DNA from: Cladopsammia gracilis | Taxonomy: Eukaryota; Cnidaria; Anthozoa; Scleractinia; Dendrophylliidae | Direction of reading: 5' to 3' | DNA: 64,000 nucleotides | NCBI GenBank assembly: GCA_022457155.1 | Contig: JAJGOT010000562.1 | Location: forward strand, 124,001-188,000 | Shown here: piece after piece, positions 12,349-22,714 of the stretch | How positions within the stretch are numbered: the stretch's first letter is position 1 | How the letters are laid out: the number at the start of each line of letters is the position of its first letter | The notes under the pieces: generated by a model | The model's input: the letters and a program-made list of their open reading frames with translations, nothing else | Told to the model about the DNA's origin: nothing | Database searches by the model: none | Position numbers and translations under genes: made by a program

Positions 12349-12470
12349 GCATTAACTTTTGACACAGATCTCTGCTGAGCTACTTAGTATGCATTAACTT
12401 TTGATACAGATCTCTGCTGAGCTAATTAGTATGCATTAACTTTTCATACAGATCTCTACTCATTGTTTCA
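12349..12470 (+). repeat. Tandem repeat, 42-bp period, three units
   Basis: Units beginning GCATTAACTTTTGA recur at 12349, 12391 and 12433. Each contains ACAGATCTCT. The third unit is more diverged. Confidence 0.75.
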
Positions 12471-12482
12471 TTTCATAAGTCA

Positions 12483-12582
12483 GATAAAATATTCGCGTCC
12501 GATCTGTATGGGAGTTTACAGTGGCTCGCCTTCGGCTCGCCATTGTAAACGCCCATACAGATCTGCCGCTCATATTTTATCT
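12483..12582. mobile_element. Foldback element, about 100 bp
   Basis: The outer arms GATAAAATATT and AATATTTTATC-like sequence enclose inner arms around GATCTGTATGGG and CCCATACAGATC. The loop is the palindromic block TCGCCTTCGGCTCGCC. Non-coding. Confidence 0.65.
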
Positions 12583-13132
12583 ATCACATAAAAGTCATCG
12601 ATCGATATTTCTGCCGACAGAACATAAATAACACTGCCGTTACCAAAGGCACTTTGATTTGCTGAAAAAAAAGTGTTTAACAAAAAGAGTGGCCTAAATA
12701 TTTTGTATCGAAAGAACTGATAAAAATAATGCAGCCGACCGAATTATCTTTTGTTTACACAAAACGGGCTGTGACCATTATAGCGCTTTGTTTCTCACAA
12801 GGAACATGTTTTTATTAAGGAGAAGAATGTAGTTCTTGATATTAAAACAAAACACTGCGTTCCTACTACTGTCGGAAAACTCTTCAATAGTTACAAATCA
12901 TAATTATATCCTATTATTATTAGCGCGAAGGCCATACTGGGCTGAAGCGAGAAACACCGAGGGCGATATTCTCCCAGTATCTTCCCGAGCTTAGTGAGAG
13001 TTAATAAGAAGTTTATAAATATATGGTTTTCCAAGTTACATTATTTTTACTATCCTGTCGGAGAACGGTTGTACATACAGTATACAATAAAAGAGAATAA
13101 AGGTACTTAAGGCTTCAATAAAAGTAACCATT

Positions 13133-13557
13133 TTAAAGCAAACTATGTATCACAACAGGGCCATGAAAAAACTGAAAATTGCATGCTGTTATTTCGCGAA
13201 TATTTGCGCTGGCAAATACCGCTGGGCTGCTTGTTGTTGTGGCTGTTGTCGAGTGGCTAGTCAAGGTGTTTTGCAGAAAAACAGGCTGATTTGCCTGCGA
13301 CGTTTGGTAGGCTTCGCTGAATTTCAACAGTTCTTGTTGTTGTTTTGTTGAGGGAGAAATCAACGGGTGTGAAGTTGAACTGAGAAATAATTTTGACGAT
13401 TCCAAACGAAGTGAAGAGTTTCGGCTTAAAGCACCAGACACCTTGCGCTGGTGTCCTTCACTGGCAGATTTGTACGATTGTAAGCTATCGATGTTTTTGT
13501 GTCCGCTTAGTTGGGCTATGAAGTACGCTGGTGTGTTTGCATCAGGGAGCCTTGAAA
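13133..13557 (-). CDS. C-terminal exon of a Crypton-like tyrosine recombinase
   Basis: On the minus strand an open exon runs from an acceptor-like AG near 13558 to a stop at 13133. It includes 'AYFIAQLSGHKNIDSLQSY', the end of a phage-integrase-fold catalytic domain. LSGHKN corresponds to the second conserved histidine region, and the Tyr in LQSY is at the nucleophile position. A Ser/Thr/Gln-rich tail of about 100 residues follows. Such proteins cut and rejoin DNA through a covalent Tyr intermediate, and in animals they occur in Crypton transposons and domesticated relatives. Upstream exons were not located, so this may be a fragment. Confidence 0.6.
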
Positions 13558-13569
13558 TACAAGTTTCCT

Positions 13570-15602
13570 AGCCTGGCACTGGTTTAATTATAGGGCGAAA
13601 TTTCGAGCGTGCGAGGGAAGAAAAGGGAGAGAAGGCACCTGAAGCGGAGACCCTGCTAGTTTTCCATTTATGCTCGCAATTTAATTATGTGACAACGCTG
13701 CATCAACTGTCAAAAATAGATTGAAACCAGACTGTTTCATGACATGAAACCAAATGTTTCTTTTTAGCGGAAAGTAGCCGAATCATGTTTCCTTGACTTT
13801 TATTGTTCTTGTTCGAAGCATCAGACCCAACCGGAAAAAAAGCTTACATGTATATATCAGGTTTATAGTTGCATAAAGCGAACGATGTAAATTTGAATTA
13901 GTGGTGAACACGCTTACCTCAGCCCCCTCCAGGTTTCAACTGTGAGACTTTCGTCAACAATACATGCTGCCAAATTTGCGTTAAACAAAACATTTTTGAT
14001 TTCAGCGAGTTGATAATCTCTTGTTAATCCCGGTTTTAGCTGACGTATACACGATGTTGTATTTGCCTCAGTGTGTGCCTTCCAAACAGTCCAGTTTTTC
14101 GTTTAATTCACACGCTGTCATTCCCATTGAATTTACCTCCACTACTTGATCGCGAATTTTGCTTTGAAGATAGGTAATAACCACAATACTAGCAAAGCCG
14201 GTTCCCCCTTGTCGTCTTCCTCGCACCCCAAAATCAAACTTTTTCCCGAATCCAGTTCACAAAAAGATGGCGCAATGCTTTTTGTTGCTCCGACATCAAA
14301 GTATACGCGAATCTCTTTGAACTTAACTCTAACAAAACTTTGTGCAAGCAAGATTCAAACAATTCTTCTGACATTTCATCTGCTTCTGATAACATGCAGC
14401 ATGTGTTTGTTGTTTACAAAACTCGAATTTCCATTGACTGACAAATTATGCATGAAGGTGACAGATAAATTTCCAATGCGCGATCTAAGCCAAAGGGAAT
14501 TTTCCGTACTCTCGGAGAACGTGAAAAACAGAAAGCTAGGGTCTCTGCTGCAGGCGCCACCTCTCCCCTTCGCGTGTTCCCGCGCGCGCGCATCCTTGAC
14601 ATTTCGCCCGATAAAAAATTTCACCCCATAAATAAACCGGCGCCTGCTAATTAAAAGTTTTTATCACAAAGTGGTTGCTTATTTTAGAACCACGAACCTG
14701 AACTCCAGCTTTCATGGCAGCTTTGGACAAGAACTTTGCAATTTCGTTCTTTTCCGAGCGGCGCCTTCATGCACCATACGTTGTTGCTTTGTTTTCGTTC
14801 ACTGTGTCTGACCGCAAGGAAAAATGGAGCATCAGGCACGTTCATCACAACAGAAAGTGTTTAGGTGGCTTGTTGTTTTCCTCGATGTGTTTCTACTTTT
14901 CTGTGCCCTTTTTTGGCTGTTCGGTTGTAATTGTTCGCTGTCGATGAGGTCTTTTGATGAATTTTGGTTGTTTTCTATGTCTTCTTTTGACATCGCCGAA
15001 AATACAGCGACATATCCGGGACTTTTGATGAGCTGCCGGCGCTAAATTTGAAAGCTAATTATGAAAACGCTCGTCAAACAATAGAGAAAATGGCCGGAAA
15101 ATGTCCAGAAGGGTATATGTTTGCTCTTGCACTCGTAAACTTCTTTTCGTAAACTACTTGTATCATATGGCGTTTATAGAAGAATGATCAATTAAACCTT
15201 GGGTACTATCGTCTGTTTTTTTTCACTTTTCTATAACAACTGTCAAATTTAACATGGAAATACGCTATTGCAGCATCTTGTTTGTATGGGAAATGGCTCT
15301 TGGCGCACTTTCAGGCGCAATTTCTCATTAAATATTTACCCGACTTTTGTTGTATCATATGGTTATGTTCACGCGACTGTTTAGAAAGCCTCATGAAAAT
15401 TTTCGAAGGATTGCAATAAGTGCAAATGCTGTCAAAACGCGAATTTCTAAAACGTCTGCTGAGCTTCTTAGCTTTCTCTCCAAATTTGTCCTTTGCCGAT
15501 TCCACTGAGACCTATTTTGAATCTACCGTCGCTACGCAATTTATTCAAAGCTCCGCCTCCACAGACAATAGCGTGCACGCCGCAGCAATTAACATTGAAA
15601 TT
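13570..15602. other. Left flank of the Polinton; no gene recognised
   Basis: Several overlapping ORFs of 60-160 residues (for example 14146-14631 plus and its minus shadows) have no recognisable domain and conflict with one another. Possible host exons cannot be told from noise here. The last bases before the Polinton (15540-15602) are open in one frame, but no splice sites support an exon. Confidence 0.35.
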
Positions 15603-15608
15603 GAGGTG

Positions 15609-15946
15609 AGTAGATAGGAAAGGCGGGTTCTGGCTCACAGCAGAAATACGCCCAAAACAATCCCCCTCAATTCAACATAATGTGGGTTCTGGCTCACAGC
15701 AGAAATACGCCCAAAACAATCCCCCTCAATTCAACATAATGTGGGTTCTGGCTCACAGCACAAATACGCCCAAAACAATCCCCCCAATTCAACACATTCC
15801 CACTTCCCCAAATCAATACATACTTTTCACAAGCACAAATACGCCAAAACAAATCCCCACACATTCCCACTCATTCCCACTCTTCCCAACCAATGCACAC
15901 TTTCATCAAGCAGAAATACGTTCAAAACAAATTCCCCACTAACTCA
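15609..15946 (+). repeat. Polinton left terminal inverted repeat (338 bp)
   Basis: It matches the right end (34700-34978) in reverse complement up to CCCCACTAACTCA. It contains three tandem 59-bp units starting at 15625, 15684 and 15743. The right end has only two, which accounts exactly for the 59-bp length difference. Small ORFs here are artefacts of the repeat. Confidence 0.95.
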
Positions 15947-15954
15947 CCATACGA

Positions 15955-18900
15955 TCATAAGGTTGCATATCTAGTACATCCTTTCACATAAACTTTCACA
16001 TTCATCTCATTTAAGAGAACATCTCTCTTCACATGAAACTTTCTTTCCAGAGTTCCTAACTCAATCTGTTCTCCCAATCCTTCTCTATGCCTTAAGAAGT
16101 TGTAAACTTTCTTTCGTTTCTTCTCAAGCTGTTCTGCTTTAATCTCTTCCTTACTTCGCTCAACTCCACTTCTTTGATTCATTTTTTGAACCACTTCTTT
16201 ATTTTCTTCACTCACTTCACTCTTTTGACCCACTTCTCCAAGTCTCCAATACCCCCAAGCCCATGTGCTAATTCCATCTTCTTTCACATATCTCTTATCG
16301 TCGTCTGCACTCAAAGCTGTCTTGTTAATTCTCTGTGTGAATATCTCATGTTTTTCACTCCTGATGCAATTCATAACCCTCATCTGTGGGTTCTTCGTTT
16401 CCAGGCAGTCAACATAGTCTTCATGAGTGATTCGCTTTTTCACAACTCGTTTCTTTGCACCTTTGCATTTCTTTGTCCCACCTCCACCATGCACTTTGAA
16501 GGAATAGCACTTTGCTCTCAGTCCCACAAACTCTTCAATCACTCCTCCACAAGCTTCATCCTTCATTAAACCCAATACTTTCTTATCCATTCGCTTTATG
16601 GTTCCGTCAACAACTCTGGGATGTGTTTCAGCAAACTCTGACGTGTCAAAGTGCTTTGGCACATCTTTTCCAATGTCCACAAACAAATCATCCGTCTCTA
16701 TCTCATATAACAACGAATCTGTATCAGTGAAACACAGTTGAGCCTTTTCCCATTTTTTCTTCACATAACTATAATGGAAGTCATACATCAAACTCTTCGA
16801 GACATCCAGAATCGCTTGGCCTACATATACTGGCTTGTCGAATGTCATCTTGGTCCGTTTCATATGAACTCCCACAAGATTTTCACTGAATATGGTGAAA
16901 TGCTCAAAGTTTGGTTTAGCCACTAACTTGCAGAATTTCTTTCCCTGACACACTAACTGCACATCTTTCCTTTTCCTAATGTTCTCCATCGTTTTCCCAA
17001 AGACTGCATTGTTCATCAACTTGAAGAAATCCTTCTCAAATGCATTCTTGGACTGTTGTCGCAGGATTACATTCTTGTCAATGAATGACTTCAACCAGCA
17101 CTCTTCCCGGAACTTCACTCCCCTTCTAACGTTCTTCAACTCACATCCCAACTCCAAAGCTTGTTTCAACAATCGCCGATGTATAACCATTTTCCGCTTG
17201 TTTCTCAAGTTGGGAATCAGCTTCTCCGTCTTTCCCATCATCAGTCGTTCTGGAAGCGGTGGAAAGTCATTGAAATGGTCATGCAACTCCTTGGGGATAT
17301 CCACATCCATTTCCAGGACGCAACTTTCATCTTGCCATCTTTTCAACTCTTCTTCATTCATCCATCTGAATTCACCAACAGGAAGGGGATTTGACATAGC
17401 CCATGCATACAAACCATTCGCATCCCAATAAGCGAGAAACTTTGACGGCTGGTTTTCATCAGTCATCACCCATGAACTTGTTATTTGCTTTTGCTCTCCT
17501 GTGGAAGATAGTTGAAACACCTCCTCGGATGCCTCTTTCGAAAAACAAAAGCATCTCTGGGTCTGTCAACAGTTCCAACTCCACTCCACTTTCTTTCAGC
17601 GCTGCATCCCATGCTAAACCGGGTGAAGTGAAAAACCAAGCTGGATCCAAGTTATAATGAGTCCGGCACACCTACCTGAATTCTTGAAACACATCCGCTA
17701 ACAGAGTGACATCCGCCTTCAGATAGGCATCATGGAAGTCACCCACGTTATCCATTCCGATCTCGTCCCAAACCCGTTTTGCATGTTGCCAGTCGTCATC
17801 ACTAACTCCTTCATCATTCAACGCCGAATAGAAGGCCTCTTTTTCAGGGAGTTCTTTCCCCTTAAATTTCTCCACTGAATCCAACCACTCATAGGGGAAG
17901 ATTCCTTTCCGCTTGAACAACTCCCACTTTTTCCCAAACACCTTTTTCGTTTCAATGAAGTCGTCATCCCTCAAGTTCCTCACCAAGTTTCCCAAAGGCG
18001 CTGCCATGAATGCAGCTGAATCCAAGAACCGAATTTCATGCCAAATGATTTTAGGTGGTTTAAGCCCCCCTTGTTCTATTTCCCCAATTTTTAGCTTCTT
18101 AGAGAAGGAAATGAATTTCTCCTCATTATTTGGGAGGCAAGTGATATCTCCTGGCGTTAACTCCAAGCTTTTCACAATGAAGTGCGCGTCATATCCCTTC
18201 AAGTTGTGGAACACCACTGGAGTGAACTTTGGCTTTCTGAAATTCAGATTGCAAGACTCATGAGCCGCACCTCGGAACTTTCCAGTGAAATGGCAGTGAT
18301 CCCGAACCCGTTCATCCTCCACTGCAAATTCTTTCTCACAAATCCAACAACACGTTGCTTCCTCAAACTGTTTTCGCTCTTTCCACCCAAATTTCATTCT
18401 CTTGGGGAATTTCCCTTCCTCTTGCACACCCAACACAAACCGGCTTAATTCCTCAACAAACTTCTTCCCAACATCCTCTTCATCACTTTCAGCTTGGAAC
18501 AAGACCGACTCTCGTTCCACAAAGTTAGAAACTAAATGAAACGCAAATGAACAAGCTATATGTTTCTGAAACTTTTCTGTGAAAGAGTTCTCACCTAGCG
18601 GCTGAACAGAAGTAATCGGAAGTTGTCTAGCTTCAAAATCAATGGAAATTCCATCTTCCTGTTGTAGTTTTTGAACTTCACTACACTTCCTTCTTCTGGC
18701 ATGGCAATCTTTACTGCTTCCAATTGGGAGCAAGACTCTTCATGCCGCTTCAACTTCTCATCATCAGGAAAGTGATTCAAACACCTTCGGCAAAACACAA
18801 CTGCACCCTTGTGTTGCGACACTTGCTTTCCTAAAAGTCGGCTGAGGTTCTTTATCCAACAGAAATGCGTTTTCTCCTTTCTATCCTCATCAACCTTCTT

Positions 18901-19662
18901 CAACCACAACAAGGTCAATGTTGCTTAACCAAACACATTCACTGCCAGTCCCAAATTCCTTCTTTCAAACTTCCCAATATCACTCAGAGGAGTTGGGAAA
19001 GTCAAACCGTTCCAATCCAACTCCCTACTTTGTTCCCTCAATTCCACTGAGATTCTTTCTGCATTTTTATCAACTGGATTGAGGGCTCTTGTCACGCACC
19101 ACTTGAAACACATCTCATCTTCATTCTTCATGTTCACCACAGCTTTCTTATTCTTCAATCCCGCTGGAAGTTTCATCCATGAACTTCCACGCAGAGGTTG
19201 AAAGGTTGCGAAGGGAATGACCAACTCTCTCACTCTTACAAATACCCAGTTAGAACCTCTCATTTGGAAAGACGCCATGTTCTCCATTACTCGGTCAGTC
19301 ATCGTGTCAACAGCTTCCAATTTGTCAGTTCCTTCAAGATTTGTCATGACCCGAGAGTGAAAGTTGGCTTCTTCTTCAACCACTTCCCCAGTTGCCAAAA
19401 CTGTTCTAGCCATCAGGCAATTCATAATTAGTTTGACTTTAGTCATCGTGTATTGACGAATAAGCGCTCCTATTTGCGGCCTCACCCTTTGGAAGAATTG
19501 TCTTGGCAGTTCTCCCAGTCGCCCTGCGATTATAATTTCTTTCGCAAATCCCCTGAAGGCAGAAGCTCTTTCCACAGTTTGTAAACTTTCAAGTCGTCTT
19601 CTCAAGTCTTCTATTTCAGGATTAGGTTGTCTCTCAATCTGCGCATTTTCCAGCCAATTCAA
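15955..19662 (-). pseudogene. Protein-primed family B DNA polymerase (Polinton PolB), broken
   Basis: PolB copies the linear element using a terminal protein as primer. Read leftward, the pieces are: an N-terminal region (18928-19662); 'HFCWIKNLSRLL' with a C-x2-C zinc-type motif (about 18780-18860); an exonuclease region with 'SIDFEA' and 'HNLKGYDAHFIV'; an HCH-type cluster 'VRDHCHFTGKFRGAAHESC'; then the palm with motif A 'DANGLY', motif B 'NNAVFGKTMEN' and motif C 'DTDS' (residues 33-38, 170-180 and 266-269 of the 521-residue frame ending at 15955). Four breaks are visible: TAA at 18925-18927, a frameshift between 18595 and about 18700, TAG at 17672-17674, and a frameshift between 17459 and 17520. 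The sequence after the TAA may also be slightly deleted. The catalytic motifs remain, but no full-length product is possible. Confidence 0.93.
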
Positions 19663-19683
19663 CCAGTCAGAAATCGTTTCCGT

Positions 19684-19968
19684 TTATTGTGGAATGACTG
19701 AAGGAATTTCTCTGGGAGGAAATTTTATTTTTTCCGGAACCAAAACAGGCACATCAATTTCTTCATTTTCAACATCCAGGGGGTTGACTTTTTTGTTTTT
19801 CCAAATTCTCAAACGAGCTGCTTTGTTCATTTTTGGTTGATCCCATCTTCCTCCCCCCGACCAAAGATTTTCAACCAAAAACAAAATCAAACCAGCTTTT
19901 TTCAATCGGGACCATCCGCGCAACCCAGATGATTTCGCGAACGATCTCAACTCTTTCAAAGTCACCAT
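19684..19968 (-). CDS. SAP-like N-terminal segment, probably the original start of PolB
   Basis: A 94-residue ORF with 'LRSFAKSSGLRGWSRLKKAG', a helix-turn-helix SAP/Rho-N-like pattern used for nucleic acid binding, followed by an acidic and Pro-rich linker. It is in the same frame as the PolB piece at 18928-19662 and is separated from it only by TAA at 19684-19686. It is therefore likely the N-terminus of the polymerase, cut off by a stop mutation. The alternative is a separate small gene. The divergent plus-strand gene starts 32 bp away at 20000, so the AT-rich gap 19969-19999 probably holds a shared promoter. Confidence 0.65.
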   Translation of the reverse strand: MVTLKELRSFAKSSGLRGWSRLKKAGLILFLVENLWSGGGRWDQPKMNKAARLRIWKNKKVNPLDVENEEIDVPVLVPEKIKFPPREIPSVIPQ

Positions 19969-19999
19969 TTTATTTGGAAAAATAAAAAATCCAAATAAA

Positions 20000-20434
20000 A
20001 TGGAGTTTTCGATTCAAGAAGAAGGAAAAGAGAAGCAAGTTTTTTTCACATATCGGGAAGCATCGGCTGCAACTGGAATTTTAGCTTCAGGCATCGTGAA
20101 TGTTCTTAAGAGGCAAATTACCAACCCAGTTTTCACAAGAAAATCCGACAACAAAGTTTTCTTCATTCAGAAAGAGATTGATGTTGAGCCAGTCATAAAG
20201 ATTGATGATGCAGACTTTTACAATATTGAGGATGTGTTTTCAAAATTCAGCATCTCTCAAACGGTTTTCTTCAACCAAGTCCTCAAGAAGAAGAATCATT
20301 TCCTTGACGCACAAGAACTTTCTCACAAAATCACATGGATGCGGGATGACTTACAAATCTTCATTGACAACTTGCGACAAAAACGACTGCATGCAAAAGT
20401 CAGGCAAGCCATGAAAAGGTCAGAAACCCCTTGA
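20000..20434 (+). CDS. Polinton protein of unknown function (144 aa)
   Basis: An intact plus-strand ORF starts with ATG just across a 31-bp AT-rich gap from the divergent polymerase start. The N-terminal part ('YREASAATGILASGIVNVLK') could form a small helix-turn-helix, and the C-terminal part is basic and helical ('LRQKRLHAKVRQAMKR'). I did not recognise the family. Position and divergent arrangement suggest an early or replication-associated role, but that is inference. A perfect hairpin follows its stop. Confidence 0.6.
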   Translation: MEFSIQEEGKEKQVFFTYREASAATGILASGIVNVLKRQITNPVFTRKSDNKVFFIQKEIDVEPVIKIDDADFYNIEDVFSKFSISQTVFFNQVLKKKNHFLDAQELSHKITWMRDDLQIFIDNLRQKRLHAKVRQAMKRSETP

Positions 20435-20440
20435 ACCATC

Positions 20441-20463
20441 TTTTCATTTCCGAGAAATGAAAA
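20441..20463. terminator. Hairpin between convergent gene ends
   Basis: A perfect 10-bp stem (TTTTCATTTC / GAAATGAAAA) with a 3-nt loop lies between the stop of the plus gene (20434) and the stop of the minus gene (20467). It probably marks transcript ends. Confidence 0.6.
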
Positions 20464-20466
20464 AAC

Positions 20467-20883
20467 CTACCACTCCTCCTCATTATCTTCAAAGTTATCA
20501 AACGCTGAAGCGCTGCCATGGAATGCCGTTTCTTTTTCCATCTCACTTCGATCCGTTTTGATTAAGTTGAAATCATTGGCTGAGAATTTTCCAAATCGCC
20601 AACTCAGTTTCCTAACTGAGGGTTGGTTTTCCATGGCAAACTTTCTGATTTGCTCTTGTATCTCTTGAAACTTTTCTTTGAGTTCAGGAGGAGATTGATC
20701 GAGGTTGATTGCCAATGAAAATCCGTTTTCATTCTTAAAGATTTTGAAACAGCATTTAGTCAGTTGGATGGTGATTGGTCGTTCTTGGAACCGGAGAGGA
20801 ATTTCCACAAATGGATGGTTGATGCTTTTCATTGTCGGTGCTTCGGTTTTGATTTCATTTATTTTCAAGTCTTTCAGGTCCAT
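20467..20883 (-). CDS. Polinton protein of unknown function (138 aa)
   Basis: The ATG at 20883 is preferred over the longer upstream frame because it leaves a clean 55-bp divergent gap before the plus-strand ATG at 20939. The product has a basic/mixed start 'MDLKDLKINEIK', a central 'HPFVEIPLRFQERPITIQL' stretch that looks beta-rich, a helical middle, and an acidic end 'DNFEDNEEEW'. No known family was recognised. It is intact. Confidence 0.6.
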   Translation of the reverse strand: MDLKDLKINEIKTEAPTMKSINHPFVEIPLRFQERPITIQLTKCCFKIFKNENGFSLAINLDQSPPELKEKFQEIQEQIRKFAMENQPSVRKLSWRFGKFSANDFNLIKTDRSEMEKETAFHGSASAFDNFEDNEEEW

Positions 20884-20938
20884 TTTCTTTGGAATTATTT
20901 TTTTCAAAGTTTTTTTATTTTTTTCCCCACCAAATAAA

Positions 20939-21644
20939 ATGGCCCACGAACGAAAACGAATCTCATTTGAGGAAAAGAGTGAACAAATCGAAGCAAAATA
21001 CAGACGCAAAGAGGCTCAAAGACAGGCAGATTTTCTTTCACGACTCCGTGAAACGGAACAACTGGTAATAGCAAGTGAAGAGATGAAAAGACGCAAGGCA
21101 CCAAGAACTGAAAGTGAAAAGCGTGAAGAGTTTGATAGAAATGAAAGCGAAAAGCGTGAAGAGTTTGAAAGAAATGAAAGAGAAAGGCGTAGTTTACCTG
21201 GCATTTCCGAATCAAGGCGTGAAAAGTTTAGGCGACAGGAAGCAGAAAACAGACGCAAAGAGTCCAAAAGACGGGAAGATTATGACAAGCGTAAAGAGTT
21301 TGAAAGATCCATAGCCGAAGTCACACGGGTTAAGTCTGGTGAAGGTGTTTATCTTAAACTGTGTGAAGCAGTTAACAGGTCTCTCTTGCCTATTGCAAGA
21401 TGGAAGGTAGAAAGACGAGATGAAAGAAAACGTGAAGAGTTTGATAAGAGCGCAGCAGCAAGATGGGAAAAAGAGCTAAAACAACGTGAAGATAGGGAGA
21501 GAATTGCGTCGAGATTTCGAACTACGTGAACAATGGTGGCGTCAGAAAGAAGCTTCAGAGTTCTATGACATGGAAAGTGCGGATGCAATTTGGGGTGCAG
21601 ACGCCGTATTTTATGAGAGTGAATCTGATGCAGAGGATATATAA
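20939..21644 (+). pseudogene. Charged coiled-coil Polinton protein, frameshifted near its C-terminus
   Basis: The ATG at 20939 opens a frame very rich in Lys, Arg and Glu, with repeated 'SEKREEF'-like segments predicted to form a long coiled coil. That frame stops at 21529. A different frame, open across the same region and ending at TAA 21642-21644, gives an aromatic and acidic tail ('DAIWGADAVFYESES'), so one frameshift lies near 21505-21525. The function is unknown. A scaffold or core-organising role would fit the composition but is a guess. Confidence 0.6.
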
Positions 21645-21655
21645 CCGTGGATGCC

Positions 21656-21678
21656 ATTCATTTCCCAAGGAAATGAAT
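21656..21678. terminator. Hairpin between convergent gene ends
   Basis: A perfect 10-bp stem (ATTCATTTCC / GGAAATGAAT) with loop CAA lies between the plus stop (21644) and the minus stop (21678-21680). It has the same TTCATTTC core and loop size as the hairpin at 20441. Confidence 0.6.
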
Positions 21679-22198
21679 CATGTTTCAAAGAAAGAAATTG
21701 CATGTCCGTCATCATCACTCAAACAGCAACTCATATTTCTCTCAAACTTCTCCAAATCCAACCCCAAGTCAATCACAATCCCATCAACCGCCTCCATTGC
21801 AGATCAAGGAATTCACTTCGATCAAATTTTCCACTCCTTAAAGCAAAACGCAAATCAGTCAATGTTTTCTCGTAGGTGGTGAACGCGAACTTCGCCATGT
21901 CAATTTTGCTTTGCCAGTTCTTCATCTTATTCACTGTTTTTGCGACCAATCCTGCACCTGAAATCACTCCCAAAACGATGGGATTCATTATTGCTGCTCC
22001 CGCGATCGTTCCAATCGCAACAAGAGCGGAAGATGTCAAATTCACGAGCAGGTTCATTCTCTTGAAATGTTTGTGAGCTCTTTTCAAACACCAATATCTG
22101 TTGTGATAGAATCGGAAGAGTTGCTTGATCTCTTCCAATTTTTCTTCCCCAATGCATGGGTTGATGTGATTGAAATTGAAGATGCTTTGTTTTCTCAT
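21678..22198 (-). pseudogene. Small membrane protein of the Polinton, frameshifted near its end
   Basis: The ATG at 22198 starts a product with a hydrophobic Gly/Ala-rich region at about residues 50-85 ('LVAIGTIAGAAIMNPIVLG' then 'GVISGAGLVAK'), likely one or two membrane helices, followed by a basic helical region with 'FAFTTYEKTLTDLRFALRSG'. The first frame ends at 21773. Another frame continues to 21678 with 'IVIDLGLDLEKF', so a frameshift lies near 21797. The layout recurs in Polintons as far as I recall, but the function is not established. A virion membrane or lysis role is speculative. Confidence 0.6.
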
Positions 22199-22201
22199 TT
22201 T

Positions 22202-22693
22202 TTAGATAATTTCAAAAAGAAATGTGATTTGGGCCTTGCCAATATTTAGTGATCGATCATCTATTCTTGCTGAAAATAATTCTCCTTCGTTATAAACAAC
22301 ATTGTAAAAGACAAATAATTGAATTCTATTATCACTGCTAACCCTCGTTCCACTTTGTGATTCTTTATCTGGGAGATATAAAGTTAGTTGTGGAAAAGAA
22401 AATGTTTTTGATAAAATTTGAGCATATGCTTTAATTAATTTGCATCGGATGGGAATGACTATATCATTAAAATAATTATCAAAAAGTATATTTATGCTGT
22501 CTCCAGAAGATCTTCTAAATCTTCCAATCAGCATGAAATTATTCTTCAAATTTGAATTTGAATTGAGGATTTGATGGTCATTCAAATCCAAGTCAGTCTC
22601 CATAACCATCTTCCCTGCTTCGAAAACGAAAGGCCCGTCAAAGACTGCACTTGGAACATCCGACTGTGAGCCAACAACACCATATATGATCAT
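22202..22693 (-). CDS. Fibre-head-like Polinton protein (163 aa)
   Basis: An intact ORF just downstream of the large fibre gene on the same strand (gap 21 bp), with its stop 3 bp before the next gene's start. It has a short 'METDLDLNDHQIL' segment like the fibre repeats, then a beta-rich domain with 'NIGKAQITFLFEI' at its end. I read it as a small companion of the fibre protein, perhaps a receptor-binding head or trimer cap. That rests on order and style, not on a named family. Confidence 0.55.
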   Translation of the reverse strand: MIIYGVVGSQSDVPSAVFDGPFVFEAGKMVMETDLDLNDHQILNSNSNLKNNFMLIGRFRRSSGDSINILFDNYFNDIVIPIRCKLIKAYAQILSKTFSFPQLTLYLPDKESQSGTRVSSDNRIQLFVFYNVVYNEGELFSARIDDRSLNIGKAQITFLFEII

Positions 22694-22714
22694 ATTTGCA
22701 TCTCCTTTTTCAGC

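Noticed and set aside
15682..15974. ORFs of 77-86 residues in the left Polinton end
   Set aside because: They are readings of the 59-bp terminal repeats and recur at the right end. No codon signal.
16174..17657. Plus-strand ORFs opposite the polymerase
   Set aside because: Shadows of the strongly coding minus strand.
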